DNA from: Trichopria drosophilae
Lineage: Eukaryota > Arthropoda > Insecta > Hymenoptera > Diapriidae
Direction: 5' to 3'
Assembly: GCA_030407085.1 (NCBI GenBank)
Contig: CM059584.1
Coordinates: 90,657,501-90,721,500, forward strand
Length of the DNA: 64,000 nt
Shown here: in pieces, positions 47,647 through 58,599 of the stretch
How the letters are laid out: the number at the start of each line of letters is the position of its first letter
Numbering within the stretch: position 1 is the stretch's first letter
Notes under the pieces: model-generated
Databases searched by the model: none
What the model was told of the DNA's origin: nothing
Seen by the model: the letters and a program-made list of their open reading frames with translations, nothing else
Position numbers and translations under genes: made by a program

Positions 47647-50399
47647 TCATCCATGTATTGGCGATGCCTCGCCGCCTCCTGCCGCTCCCACCTCCCTCCT
47701 CGGACCCTGGGGCCCCTTGGGTGACACTAAAACAATACAAACATATTATAAGTAAAATACACGACAATAGGCAGCTATAGAAATAAAATATTTAATCGCA
47801 CCAAACAATAAACATATTGCATCTAAATTTTATGAGGAAATGAGTCATAGCTTTTAAAAATAATAAAATGACGGTTATATAATTAAAAATCTGCAATAAA
47901 TAGGAATGCATAATCTGCAACTATGTGTGCGATGAAATAAATAATAAATATATTGTATATATTTTTAATATATTATTTTAATGTATTATATTCATTTTTA
48001 TATAATATAATATTTTAAATATATTGTATATATTATTGTATAAAAAATAATAGTAAAATTTATTGTAGATATGTACCATCATATTTTTGTAGTTCAATTT
48101 TTAACACTAATCTACCTACTGACAGAACAATACAGTAAAATGTACTAATCTTAAATAACTATTCGACTAGTCGAAATTACTTTTGCTTGTAGTATACGCG
48201 TAGTCCAAATAACTTTGCAAGCTTCGTATAAACTGTAACTTTTAACAATGTATCTACTTCCAGGTACTACATGTGTTCAGGTCGATCTCGAGCCGATATC
48301 CGCGGGCGAGAGATGCGTTCGGCAAGCGCGAGCTCTGATTGGTTACGGGAGTCGACGTCCGTGTGAAGGAAGGACGGGTTCGCAGTGCCGCGGCGCGTTA
48401 GTCAGTTTTCGTGTGTTCGTTCGAGAGATCGCATCGTGCGGCTCGCGCTGTCATTGTGGTGTGGCTTCCTTCCCGTGTGAACAAGGATGTTTTGACGGGC
48501 TGCATTGTGCGCAATTGCTATAGAGTGAGAAACTTGGGTACCTCGCGGGAGTCTTCCGAGTGCCATCTCCAAGGGCTGCATCTACACGCGGCGGACTACG
48601 TGTACCGCTCGTTGTCCGGGTGTCGGTCCCCTCGAGACGTCGAGGCGAACCCGCGACGTTGGACTTCAGGTGCACCCAGCCCATGCGCGGCAAGGACAAG
48701 TAGACCGGTTGCGTCAGAAAAGGACAAGTTGCTTGGTGATTGCGTCAGAGTGTGGTAAGAGAGCTCTCTTCGGTGTGTATGGGTGTTAGATTTGTTGCGT
48801 TGTTAACGATTTTCTAATTTTCAATAAAGTATCCGCTTGCCCGGGCTTTTCTCTTTGTTCCGCAAGAGTTTTTATGCCTAGGCAAGTGTGTAATTTTACC
48901 GCGAGACAAATTGTGTTGTGTTGATTTATTTGACCACCCAATCCTCGTTCACCCTGGTGTTTTACGATATATCGAACTTAATTTTAGTTTACTGTTTCAA
49001 AAATGTTCAACATGTATAGGATCAGTATATTTTACTACTTTCCTTCTCCCAGTGTGTATAGCTTATCATTCAAAATTCAACTACAAACGTGATCCTAAAT
49101 ATCTACCAATCAACTTCTGCCATTTATATCATCGTGCAAATAGTTGCAGACTGTTTATACAAAGTTTCAAGCGTATAACCGTCATCTTATTATTTTTCTG
49201 CGTAATCTATATAGATGTAATATGTCATCATCATGCATTACTCTGCGTAATGAAAAATCATTCTTAAGCTATTTGTGCGATTAAATAAATGGCAGAAGTT
49301 GTTCGCTAGATATTTACTATCGTGTTTACTGGGAGAAGGAAATTAGTAAAATATACTGATCCTATACTTGTACTACCTGTAAGTAGATACGTTGTGAAAT
49401 GTTATAGTTTATACGAAGATGTCAAAGTTACTTGGTCCATGCGTATACTACAAGCAAAAGTAATTTCGACTAGTGGAATAATTATGGTAGATATTTACTA
49501 TCATGTTTGTGGTTTAATTTTGAATGGTACACAAAACACTGGGAGAAGGAAAATAGTAAAATATACTAATCATATACGTGTTCTACCTGTAAGTAGATAC
49601 GTTGTGAAATGTTACAATTTATACGAATCTGTCAAAGTTACTTGATCCACACGTATGCTACAAGCAGTAGTAATTTCGACTATTGGAATAGTTATGCTAG
49701 ATATTTACTATCCTGTTTGTAGTTTAATTTTGAATGGTAGGCAAAATACTGGGAAAAGGAAAATAGTAAAATACACTGATCCTATATGTGTACTACCTGT
49801 AAGTACATACGTTGTTAAATGTTACAGTTTATACGAAGCTGTCAAAGTTACTTGGTCCATGTATACTACAAGCTAAAATAATTTCGACTAGTGGAATAGT
49901 TATCCTATCTAGGGTTAGTATATTTTACTATTTTGTTCTCTACGTGGATAGATTACTGTTAAAAAATGAACTACAAAAATACAATAGTACTGATCCACAA
50001 TAAATGTATGCTATTTAATTCATCGCAGAAATAGTTGCAGACTATTTATACAAATTTTCAAGCGTATAACCATCATCTTATTATTTTTCTGCGTAATCTA
50101 TATAGATGCAATATGTTATCATCATGCATTACTCTGCGTAATGAAAAATCATTCTGAAGCTATTTATGCCATGAAATAAATACCTTGTATTTCATGTTGC
50201 TGTTGGGGTGGCTCCTCCATGTGTTCGTCCGCCTTTGTCGCCCCGGCGATTTTCTCCTCGTTTTTTAATTCTTCCGGCAATTGAACAGTTTCTTCGCTGA
50301 AATAAAGAATAAACAATTACATATACGATTATAAAACATTCTAGGGATCTACAAACGTGTAATTCTCATTTCTTACCGATTATTTTCTTTTTCTGCCAT
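47647..50399 (-). CDS. Possible three-exon gene inside the TTAA element
   Basis: On the minus strand, ATG at 50399-50397 follows AGCAGC (good context). Exon 1 is 50399-50377, with donor GTAAGA and an intron of about 80 bp ending TTTATTTCAG. Exon 2 is 50296-50184, ending CAAG before GTATTT. The second intron is long and ends TATTGTTTTAG. Exon 3 runs from 47726 to TGA at 47649-47647. The frame stays open for about 71 codons: an acidic, hydrophilic N-terminus starting MAEKENNREETVQLPEELKN, then a Gln/Pro stretch and a Gly/Pro-rich tail. No domain is recognised. Exon 3 is also open in another frame (ERQEAARHRQYMDDMARLV), so its structure may differ. It could be a captured host-gene fragment or chance. 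Confidence 0.3.
47940..48275. repeat. AT microsatellite and an inverted copy of the 210-bp repeat
   Basis: AT dinucleotide-rich sequence at about 47945-48050 is followed at about 48130-48275 by the reverse complement of the unit arrayed at 49328-49915 (GACTAGTCGAAATTACTTTT, GCTTGTAGTATACGC). Confidence 0.75.
48280..48760 (+). promoter_or_regulatory. CpG-rich promoter-like block with first-exon signals
   Basis: This is a sharply GC/CpG-rich island in AT-rich DNA. It has GATTGG (inverted CCAAT) at about 48337, an arthropod-type initiator TCAGT at 48402-48406, and a near-DPE GCATC starting at +28. About 350 bp on is a splice donor, GTAAGA, at 48755. A non-coding first exon of 48404-48754 would fit. 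The promoter reading is inference from motifs alone. Confidence 0.35.
49012..50182. repeat. Array of about 210-bp direct repeats with flanking direct copies
   Basis: Three forward units start at about 49328, 49539 and 49747 (ACTGGGAGAAGGAAATTAGT...). An inverted piece lies at 49012-49055. A separate 150-bp block (TATTTTTCTGCGTAATCTAT ... AATGAAAAATCATTCT) occurs at 49137-49287 and again at 50030-50182, bracketing the array. Confidence 0.85.
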
Positions 50400-50429
50400 G
50401 CTGCTGTTGCTGCTTATGCCGCGCTCCGT

Positions 50430-50578
50430 CGAATTTACCGCAAGAACCGAGTGTTGCCGAACGCTTAGCGTTGTTGCCAAGTCGTTGGCTCTCCGGACTC
50501 CGCGCCGCGCAGTAACCAGGAAGAAACTTGGCAACACCGCTAGGCGTTCGGCAACACTCGGTTCGTGCAGTAAATTCG
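50430..50578. mobile_element. 149-bp hairpin MITE
   Basis: Two 53-bp arms (50430-50482 and 50526-50578) are reverse complements with 4 mismatches, beginning CGAATTTAC. The 43-bp loop is GC-rich. It lies about 30 bp upstream of the ATG of the possible minus-strand gene, so it may supply its promoter or leader. Confidence 0.85.
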
Positions 50579-50751
50579 AAAATAGTCAGAAAAAATATAA
50601 TTTGGACAAATAAAAATTATTTGTTGACATACGCCATAATATAAAGTGGAAAAAAACAAAAACAACTTGATCCTCAATTTTTGCGAAAAATCTTCGCTTT
50701 GCCATCTGTCGTGAAATGCGATATTTTAAAAAATTTGTCGAAAATTTTCTG

Positions 50752-51317
50752 AATTGTACGGACTGAGTGTCCAATGTCAGAAAAAAACATCAATTTTAAT
50801 TTATTGAAAAAAAAGAACAGTTTTCGACGCTTGTGCGCTTTACTTTGGCAATTATTCCACTTTGCGCACTGAAAAGTCGTGCACAAAAGTTATTCGATCT
50901 GCGATGAATTGACTATAAGTTTTCTCGCTTTTTATCCTCCGACAATGGAAAAGTAATCCTTCAAAATTATATTGAATGACTTATACCGTATCTCACCATG
51001 TGCAGTTCTCTGTGTTACTTTCTAAAGAGAATTCATATTTTTTAAAGATCGTGCCATTTGCGCGGCCGGGAAACAAAGAAAACGAAAACTAAAATTTCGA
51101 TATTGCGTGAGTCTAACGTTTTTTAATTCGCTTTCTTTTGCCAAATTTTCAAAGACAAAGGGAAGAAAATCACGCTGGAGCCATGTTATATACAAATTTT
51201 GGCCCGTCGGGGGGTGTGTTGAGTTTCGGAACTTTGTTCCCCGGCCATATTCGCAAAAATGCATGCATTTTTCGTAACGACAACGCACGACCCGTCGCGC
51301 TGCACTCTCTTACGGAA

Positions 51318-51369
<52 letters not shown>

Positions 51370-51687
51370 CAAGTGTCTTTCTATTCCGTTCAAGTGAGAC
51401 AGTCTCGAAGCGCGAGTGAGCGGAGCAACCTTGAAAGAGAAGGTCTTATGTCGATCGCCTGAAGTTAGATAAAGAGATGGCCGCTGTCAAACTTTGATGC
51501 TTTATTTTTCCTATTTATAAGCTAACAATCTTGTCCATACTACTTTAATCGCTATTCCTCGACACGAGAAACCGATTTCTGCAAAAAAAAATTGCAAAAA
51601 TCCCTCGAAAATTGCCAATTTCACGGCGCAAAGTTTTCTCGCCTCTGACGTCACAGGCGGGAGACCGCTCGGCACGCTCGAGGGCCC
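50752..51687. repeat. Right long inverted repeat of the TTAA element
   Basis: Mirror of 46423-47247, longer because of a (GA)~22 tract at about 51321-51366 and flanking sequence absent on the left. Confidence 0.9.
51321..51366. repeat. (GA)n microsatellite
   Basis: About 22 GA units lie inside the right inverted repeat. The Glu/Arg-repeat frames across it are artefacts. Confidence 0.95.
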
Positions 51688-54600
51688 TTAATGGTGTATG
51701 GAATTCCGGACATCCCTGATGATATGAGCTCTGGTCTCTCTCAGGGTAAAGAAGTATTAGCACCGGTTAATAACATAGATATTTCTAATATTTCCATTAG
51801 ACGTATTGGCCAATCCTCAAACAATAAACCTCGCCCGATCATTGCTAGATTCCAATCCAGAGAGGATATATCGCGGGTGGTAAAAAATAAAAGACTATTA
51901 CCTCAAGATATCTCAGTATCAACTGATAAAACATCGATGCAAAGGAAGCAGCTTGCGACTCTGAAATCAGAAGCTTAGGAGTACAATACGCAACAAAATC
52001 AGGATAGAAAAGTAATTTGATACGTCAATGATAAGCCTACACTAATAACTGTCTCAAATTCGGCGTTTCATGTAAGAAATAATTTTCGTAAACAATACTA
52101 GAAATAACCAAGGAAACTTATCTATTTATTATCAGAATGTGCGCTCTTTGAACAATAAATTTAGCTACCTAAAATCAAATCTTTCTCAACTGTTGTTATC
52201 TCCTGACATTATTCTTTTTACCGAGACTTGGCTAAAGCCGTACACTGAAGATTCTGAACTAGGCCTCACTTCCTACTCAATTTATCGTAGGGATAGAACC
52301 TCGGCTGACTTACTGGGTACACGTGGAGGTGGCATCTTGGCTGCTATAAAAAAATGTATCAACGTTACCCGTCTCCAAATAACCACCTTCACTGAAGCAT
52401 TATTTCTTTAACTTAATCTTGTGTCGAAGCGTTTTATTCTGATTTTGGTTTATTTTCCGCCAGACTCTAATTCTGAAATCTATACAGACTTTCTCGATGC
52501 AGTCGATCGAGTATCTTGTCAATTGTGTAATCATGAACTGATAGTGTGTGTGGATTTCAATCTTCCACATCTGCGCTGGTCAAATCATCCTCTGACAATT
52601 GACACACTAGAGTATCTGATGTCAGACCGTCAGACCTGCGGAAATTTAATTCATCGTACCTTTTCTCTTATGGGCCTCAGTCAGTTATGTATGGAACACA
52701 GGAAAAAAGGTTATACCCTCGACCTGCTATTTGCATCCAGTGACTTGGTAAAAAATCTACAGTTTCAAGATCAACTCCTAAAATCTGATGATCACCACGA
52801 ACCATCTTTTTTCGAAGTTTCTTCAGGAGAAGTAGCACACTTACCTCACCGCGTTATTGAATTGGATTATTTCTGTGGCAATTATGAAGCTGTAAATAGT
52901 ACCATGGCAAATACGGACTGGAATGAGCTTTTTCATGATTTGTCTGTTGACTCATCTATTGATAAATTTTATGAAGTGTTGAATAAAGCTATTAGTGATT
53001 TTATTCCCCGTAAAAGGGTATTTTCCGGTACGTATCCTCATTGGTACTCGAGTGAATTAAAACACTTTATATATGAAAAGAAAATAGGGCATTGTAAATG
53101 GAAACGATCTCGTTTATATTCTGACCTTATTAAATTCAAAGCATTGCGTGCGAAGCGTCTTAGATTATCGCGTATTGCCTATAAGACATACATTTCGTCT
53201 GTGGAAACTCATATTCCACAAAACATGAGGTCTTTTTGGAATCACGTTAATAATGTAAAGAAGAACTGCGGATTGCGTTGTAATATGCGGGCCAAATTCC
53301 ACCATTTTTTATTAAGAAATGTAGGTCGTCGATGATCAAGCCATTGCTGTTTCTTTTCAATAAGTCTCTTTCCCTTGGTGTATTTTCCAATATATGGAAG
53401 TCATCATTCATTTATCCAATTTTTAAATCTGACGATAAACATGATATTACAAATTACAGACCTATATCTATTTTAAGTGCGTTTTCTAAACTATTTGACT
53501 CTCTTCTGGCCAAATTTTTCTCGCAGTTCTTTTCTAGTCTTATTGTTAAGGAGCAGCATGGCTTTATCCGAGGCAGATCAGCGGTAACTAATCTTCTGCT
53601 GTATTGTGATTACATTTCATCTTCCTTTGAGCAACATTATCAGGTTGATGCAATTTATTTAGATTTCTCAAAGGCATTTGATACTGTTAATCATTATCGA
53701 TTGCTCCAGAAGGTATGGAACTCGGGAGTGCGTGGATTATTATTTCAATGGCTTAAATCGTATCTGACTGATTGGATGCAGGTAGTGAGACTTGTCGGAG
53801 CCACATCTAGACCAAAAGTAATGACATCTGGAGTCCCTCAGGGATCTCATCTTGGGCCGGTCTTATACATATTGTTTATCAATGATTTGCCGGCCTGTAT
53901 CCGTTTAGCTAGATGCTTAATTTATGCTGTCGATATAAAGTTATTCTCAAGAATTACCTGTCCTATGGATGCCTCTAAGCTGCAAGTAGACATTGTTAAC
54001 CTTTCCAAATGGTCATTTGAAAATGGATTGAACCTTAATTTTAGTAAATGTCAGGTGATGACTTTTTATAAAACGATAACATTTTCTGAATACATATATT
54101 TATTAGATAATTTTCCATTGGACAGAGTTGAGTCTGCTCTGGACTTGGGCGTTATTTTTTATAAATCTCTTCGTTTTGTAATCCATGTAAATAATATTAT
54201 AGTAAGATCATTTAAAGTGATCGGTTTTATAAGAAGGGTGACATTTGATTTCATAAAGCCAGAAATAATTTTATACCTTTATAATTCATTAGTCTTACCT
54301 ATTCTTACTTATGCTTCATCAATTTGGTCTCCCTATACTCAAACCCTATTTCATCAGCTTGAATCAGTTCAGCATAAATTATTAAGATATCTTTCTATTA
54401 AAACCGAGAGCCCAATGAGTTATTTAGATCACGACTTTGTTCCAATTATGCGTAAATATAGCATTCTTCCCGTCCGTGAGGTACACAATTTTTATGATCA
54501 CGTAGTTGCTTTTAAAATAGTTCATAAGTTGTTTGAATGCGAAGACGTTAATTCGTTATTTTCTTATCGGTCTATTCCGTACAATATTCGCGTACCTCGT

Positions 54601-54854
54601 ATATTAAATGAGATGTGTGTTTCCGTGAATTACAGCTTTTATTCTTCTGTTAATCGTTTACCTCTTATTTGAAACTGTGCTCCACGGAACATTGTAGATT
54701 GTGATTCTCTTAGTTTATTTAAGTCCCGTTTACGTGCTCATTTGTTATCGCTCGGTACTTTTTAGATTTTTGTATTTTCAGATGGACTTGTCACTGTCAT
54801 TCATCTCTTGTAAAGGGCCTATACCCGTCTAATTTTCAATAAATAAATAAATAT

Positions 54855-57800
54855 CAGGGATTCCCATAGGTTTTAGTACGACATAAGGGATAATTGAAAT
54901 TAAAAGCCTTCAGTTTGCATTTTGAGCGACGGATATCGGACGATATTGTACGAAAAAGATCACATAGATATGATCGGGTGGAGGATGATAAAATTGAGTA
55001 TTGTAAGAATCCAAGAAAATACACTCGATGGGACGTAATAGTTAGCCATTTTGACTTTATACGGTATGGTGTGATATGCACCGTCGGGGTCGGACCCCAT
55101 ATATGAAACGCAGACATGCGATAAGAAGGCGTTGCAGTTTTGCATTTAGGTAGCCCGAAGCATCATTATAGACGACACAACCATAATAAAAAATGTGTAT
55201 TATGAGTGCATTTACCAATAATAATTTGACGGATAGTGGAAGTATGTCACCCCGATATTTGAGTCGATAATGTACAGTGCATACTCTGCGGAAGATTTGA
55301 GATACATGACAGTTCCAAGACAGGTCGCAAGATAAATGTAATCCCAAATTTTTTACTGTTCTTTCGTAGTGTATTGGTTCACCACAGACTATAACTTGAA
55401 GTAAGTTTCCATTATTTACAATACTGAGATTATGAATATCAGTAAGTTCCTCATTTAACTTAGTTGCTACAGATTCGATTCGATCAGGTAGACAATGGAG
55501 ATAAATTTGAAGGTCATCTGCAAATAAAGCAAAGGAGTCCTTGCAGTGCGATAAGACGCACGTTAGGGCATTAATAAATATTAGAAAGAAAATAGGACCG
55601 GGCGAAGAGCCCTGAGGCACTCCAGATGTAGTATTTAAAAATGATGTAGACCGACCGTATTCATCGGGTATGGTTTCAGAGCGACCGGTAATGTAAGATG
55701 CAATAAAAATAAGAGCATCATCCGAAAACCCTAAAAACCTTATAAAAATATGATTGATTGAATCGAATGCTTTACGAAAATAAATGAATATTAAAATTGT
55801 GATGGGACCATTATTTATCCCACGACGGATGTCGTCGATAATTTTCAAGAATAATATTCGAGTGTTATGACATTTACGAAATCCAGATTGTAAGGGATGA
55901 AGTAATTTATTTGATTCCAAAAAGTCAGATATTTGTTTTGTGAAGAGGTAATCAAATACTTTCACGAAGTGTGAGTATTATTATTGGTTGGATATTGGGT
56001 GGCGTCAATGGGATTTTTATTTTATTAAGCGGAGTAACGCATGCTTTTTCCATAACTCTGGGTAACTGTTCGATGAAAACGAAAGATTGTAGAGGTCAGT
56101 AATGTAAGAGGAGGAAATAATATGTATCAATTCTATGACGTGTTTCAAAGGTGATCCATCTGGGCTACGATTTGATGTCCTTGATGAGAACAATAACATT
56201 GTCTGTCTAACTTCGATAACATCTAGCGGCTTAAAACAAAATATTGGTTTATTTTTATCGAGTGGAATTTGCAATATAAGTGTTTGGAGGTCAGATAAGG
56301 TACAAGGCAAGTACCTAGAGCATGTTTTGGCGTAAAAATCATTTAGCGTTTCCGAATCCAAAAAAGACAAAGATGTTTTTGACGAGGTGGATACTAAATC
56401 AAACTTAGATAGGATGGACCATAGATGCTTTGAGTTATGAACCTGAGATGTAGAGGAACGTAAAAAGCTATTTCAAGCACTTATTATCATATACTTAATT
56501 AACTTTCGAAGACACTTATATTCGCTATAATATTCAATTTTTTTTTATTTTTTCATTGAACACTTTGATCTCTTGTATAATGAATTTCGTCGCTTTATAA
56601 GGTTCCTGATTTTTACATTAATCCACGGAGCTGCCGGACGGCTAACATTAGGAGTAACATAGGACGCGTATGTGTTCAAGACTCTCCTGACGCTTGTTGT
56701 TAACATCTCCGTATGAGTTGATATAGCAGATTCAAAATCAGAAGTGATACGGATAGATAAGAGTAACGATTTGACATCAGTAGCGAGCTGGGACACATTA
56801 CAATTTCAAACATTCATAGTAAGCGAGGTGCTACATTTTGTATGAAATTTGTACTCGAATTCGAAGTAGTCGTAGCCACCTGCTAAAGGAACATCAGACT
56901 GTGCGAAAGCTATGACGTTCTCGCGACTGTCAACTATAATAACATCAATCAGCGTGTTCGAATGGATTGTGTAATGCGTAGGTTGCGTATTTACCAAATG
57001 AATGAATGTTCAGATACGAATGAAAGAAAACATTTGGAATAAAAATTATCTGGGTTTTTCAAATCAGAATTAAAATCTCCTAGAACATAAATATTTTTAA
57101 ACGTTGGAAAAAGAGTTTCAAGGTAATTATAAAGTTGAAAAGGCCCAAAGTCATTTGGCCCCTTATATACTATTGCTAGCAACAAATGGTCATTTTGGGA
57201 AGGAGAATGGACATCAATGACAAGACATTCTGTATCATTAAGGTCTACTATTTGAGGCGAAGATATTAAGCTAAAAGATAGGGACTGATGTATAAAGCAC
57301 CCAACCAGACACGAATTTATTGCTAGTTGGACGTTTAAGACCACGATCATTACGGATGATATTATAATTGGCTATGTTTATTGAAGAGTCATTAATTTAT
57401 GGTGAAAGCCAAGTTTCGGCCAAACACAGAATCTTGATAGATTCTTTCCTAAGCATATCTTGAACTGAATGAAGATTGGCACGCAAGGACTTAATGTTTA
57501 CAAAACCAATATTGAACTGTTGTTGGCGAAGACGCCTAGTTGACAAAACATGATATGTTCGATTTTAAGATATTTTTATATATTTGTAGTTATTTCATCG
57601 ATTATGTTTTCGATATTATTCGGTATACCAGTTAAAATAATCTGAGAAGTTGGGTTAAATGCAGGTTTAACTTTTTGTTGTGAGGCCATGCCCGATTTTA
57701 ATTGAAAAATATCATTACTAATAATATCGTTTTCTTGTTGGACAGTTTGGAAGTGGCAGTGAATTGGGCTATACTACGCGAGTGATCGTCAAAAGTGGAT

Positions 57801-58337
57801 TGTAGTTTGTTTAATTTGTCATCCATGGTTCCTATTTTTGTCAATACCATTGCCAGTTGGTTAGATGTTGACATAGATGACCAATTTGAGGGTACATATC
57901 GACTACTAAAATGAGCTGGGGATGAAGCAGTCACAGCCGTTGTCTCAGGGTACGATACTGGAGTAAGAAGCTGATTTGCAAAAGATGCTTGCTGAAGTAT
58001 TGAAGGACCTTTGAGGTTGAGAGGCCTTTGAACTTCGTACCCGATGGTGAAGTTTCAGTAGTTTGTTGAGAAAAAGAAGCATCCATAGCATTTTTAGAGT
58101 TCGATGTGCCTTGCCGTAAGTTCAACACGCAACAATTTGTGTTAGGTTTATTTGAAATATAAAGTTTTGCATAAGTTGGGTGAAAATACGAATTACAGGC
58201 ATAGCAATGGAAGGCGGCGCTCGGATTTGTAGTATTGCTGCAATGTTTGCAAAATATTCTATCCATATCTTCAAAAATGTGTAAATGAACCAAACACTAA
58301 GTTTTTGGTAACTCAGTTTACATAGATATATAGGCAT
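54855..58337 (-). pseudogene. LINE-D, 5' and central part (ORF1, endonuclease, RT)
   Basis: On minus, ORF1 (58293-57700) has a PHD-like Cys/His motif (CKHCSNTTNPSAAFHCYACN) and a short coiled coil. The endonuclease (about 57530-56800) shows LAETWLSP, LAIVYKGPN and YVLGDFNSDL. Then come a linker (56796-56545), RT fingers (56370-56017) and the RT core (55965-55057) with SGVPQGSSPGPIFF and an intact FADDLQIY box. The motif A catalytic aspartate is replaced (FIYFRKAFDSINH instead of DFxKAFD). The C-terminal frame shifts near 55060 and breaks off at 54855, where LINE-C is inserted. CR1/Jockey-like. Confidence 0.85.
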
Positions 58338-58599
58338 ATGCCCTTAATTTACCAAATTAAATTGAAAATAAACAACCACCCGTATTCATTAACTACAGAC
58401 CCGCTTAACAACGTAAACAATTTCGGTCTAGGATAAATATATAATAAGTGCGCCGCAAAAGAAACCCTTATAAATGTATTAATAAATATGAATATAGCAA
58501 AAAGTTGATGATGAAACAAAATAGATATCGTTGATTTCCAATATATAATAAAACGCAGGCAAAGACCAGTCACTATAGATTAATCCTTTAAACTTGGGA

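Larger units (their letters stand above)
46423..51687. mobile_element. TTAA element with 0.8-0.9-kb terminal inverted repeats
   Basis: TTAA flanks it at 46419-46422 and 51688-51691. Both ends start GGGCCCTCGAGCGTGCCGAG and the inverted repeats continue to about 47247 and from about 50752. Excising the element plus one TTAA restores the LINE-C ORF1 frame (TGC AAC TTA ATG GTG, C-N-L-M-V), so the borders are exact. No transposase was recognised in the 3.5-kb interior. The interior has a possible minus-strand spliced gene, a hairpin MITE, a CpG-rich promoter-like block and tandem repeats. piggyBac and Kolobok both use TTAA; the superfamily is undetermined. Confidence 0.93.
45935..54854 (+). pseudogene. 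LINE-C: CR1/Jockey-type LINE, interrupted in ORF1
   Basis: ORF1 begins by about 46100 with a coiled coil (SIEN...EELEKGMN). It is cut at 46422 by a TTAA element and resumes at 51688 (MVYGIPDIPD...). The endonuclease starts about 52108 (YYQNVRSLNNK, FTETWL, RGGGILAAI, CVDFNLPHLRW, SDDHH). One frameshift lies near 52415. At about 53285 roughly 100 codons between endonuclease and RT fingers are missing. RT runs 53332-54672 with NYRPISILSAFSKLF, LDFSKAFDTVNH and SGVPQGSHLGPVL. Its catalytic box is YAVD instead of YADD. The 3' end TTGTAAAGGGCCTATACCCG is followed by an AATAAATAAAT tail at 54838-54854. Excluding the insert it is about 3.7 kb. It is inserted in LINE-D. Confidence 0.88.

Noticed and set aside
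48248..48758. Two overlapping Cys/Arg-rich plus-strand frames
   Set aside because: These are frames through the CpG-rich block; neither is conserved-looking, and the block reads better as promoter/leader.
51138..51462. Glu/Arg-repeat protein
   Set aside because: Produced by the (GA)n microsatellite in two frames.
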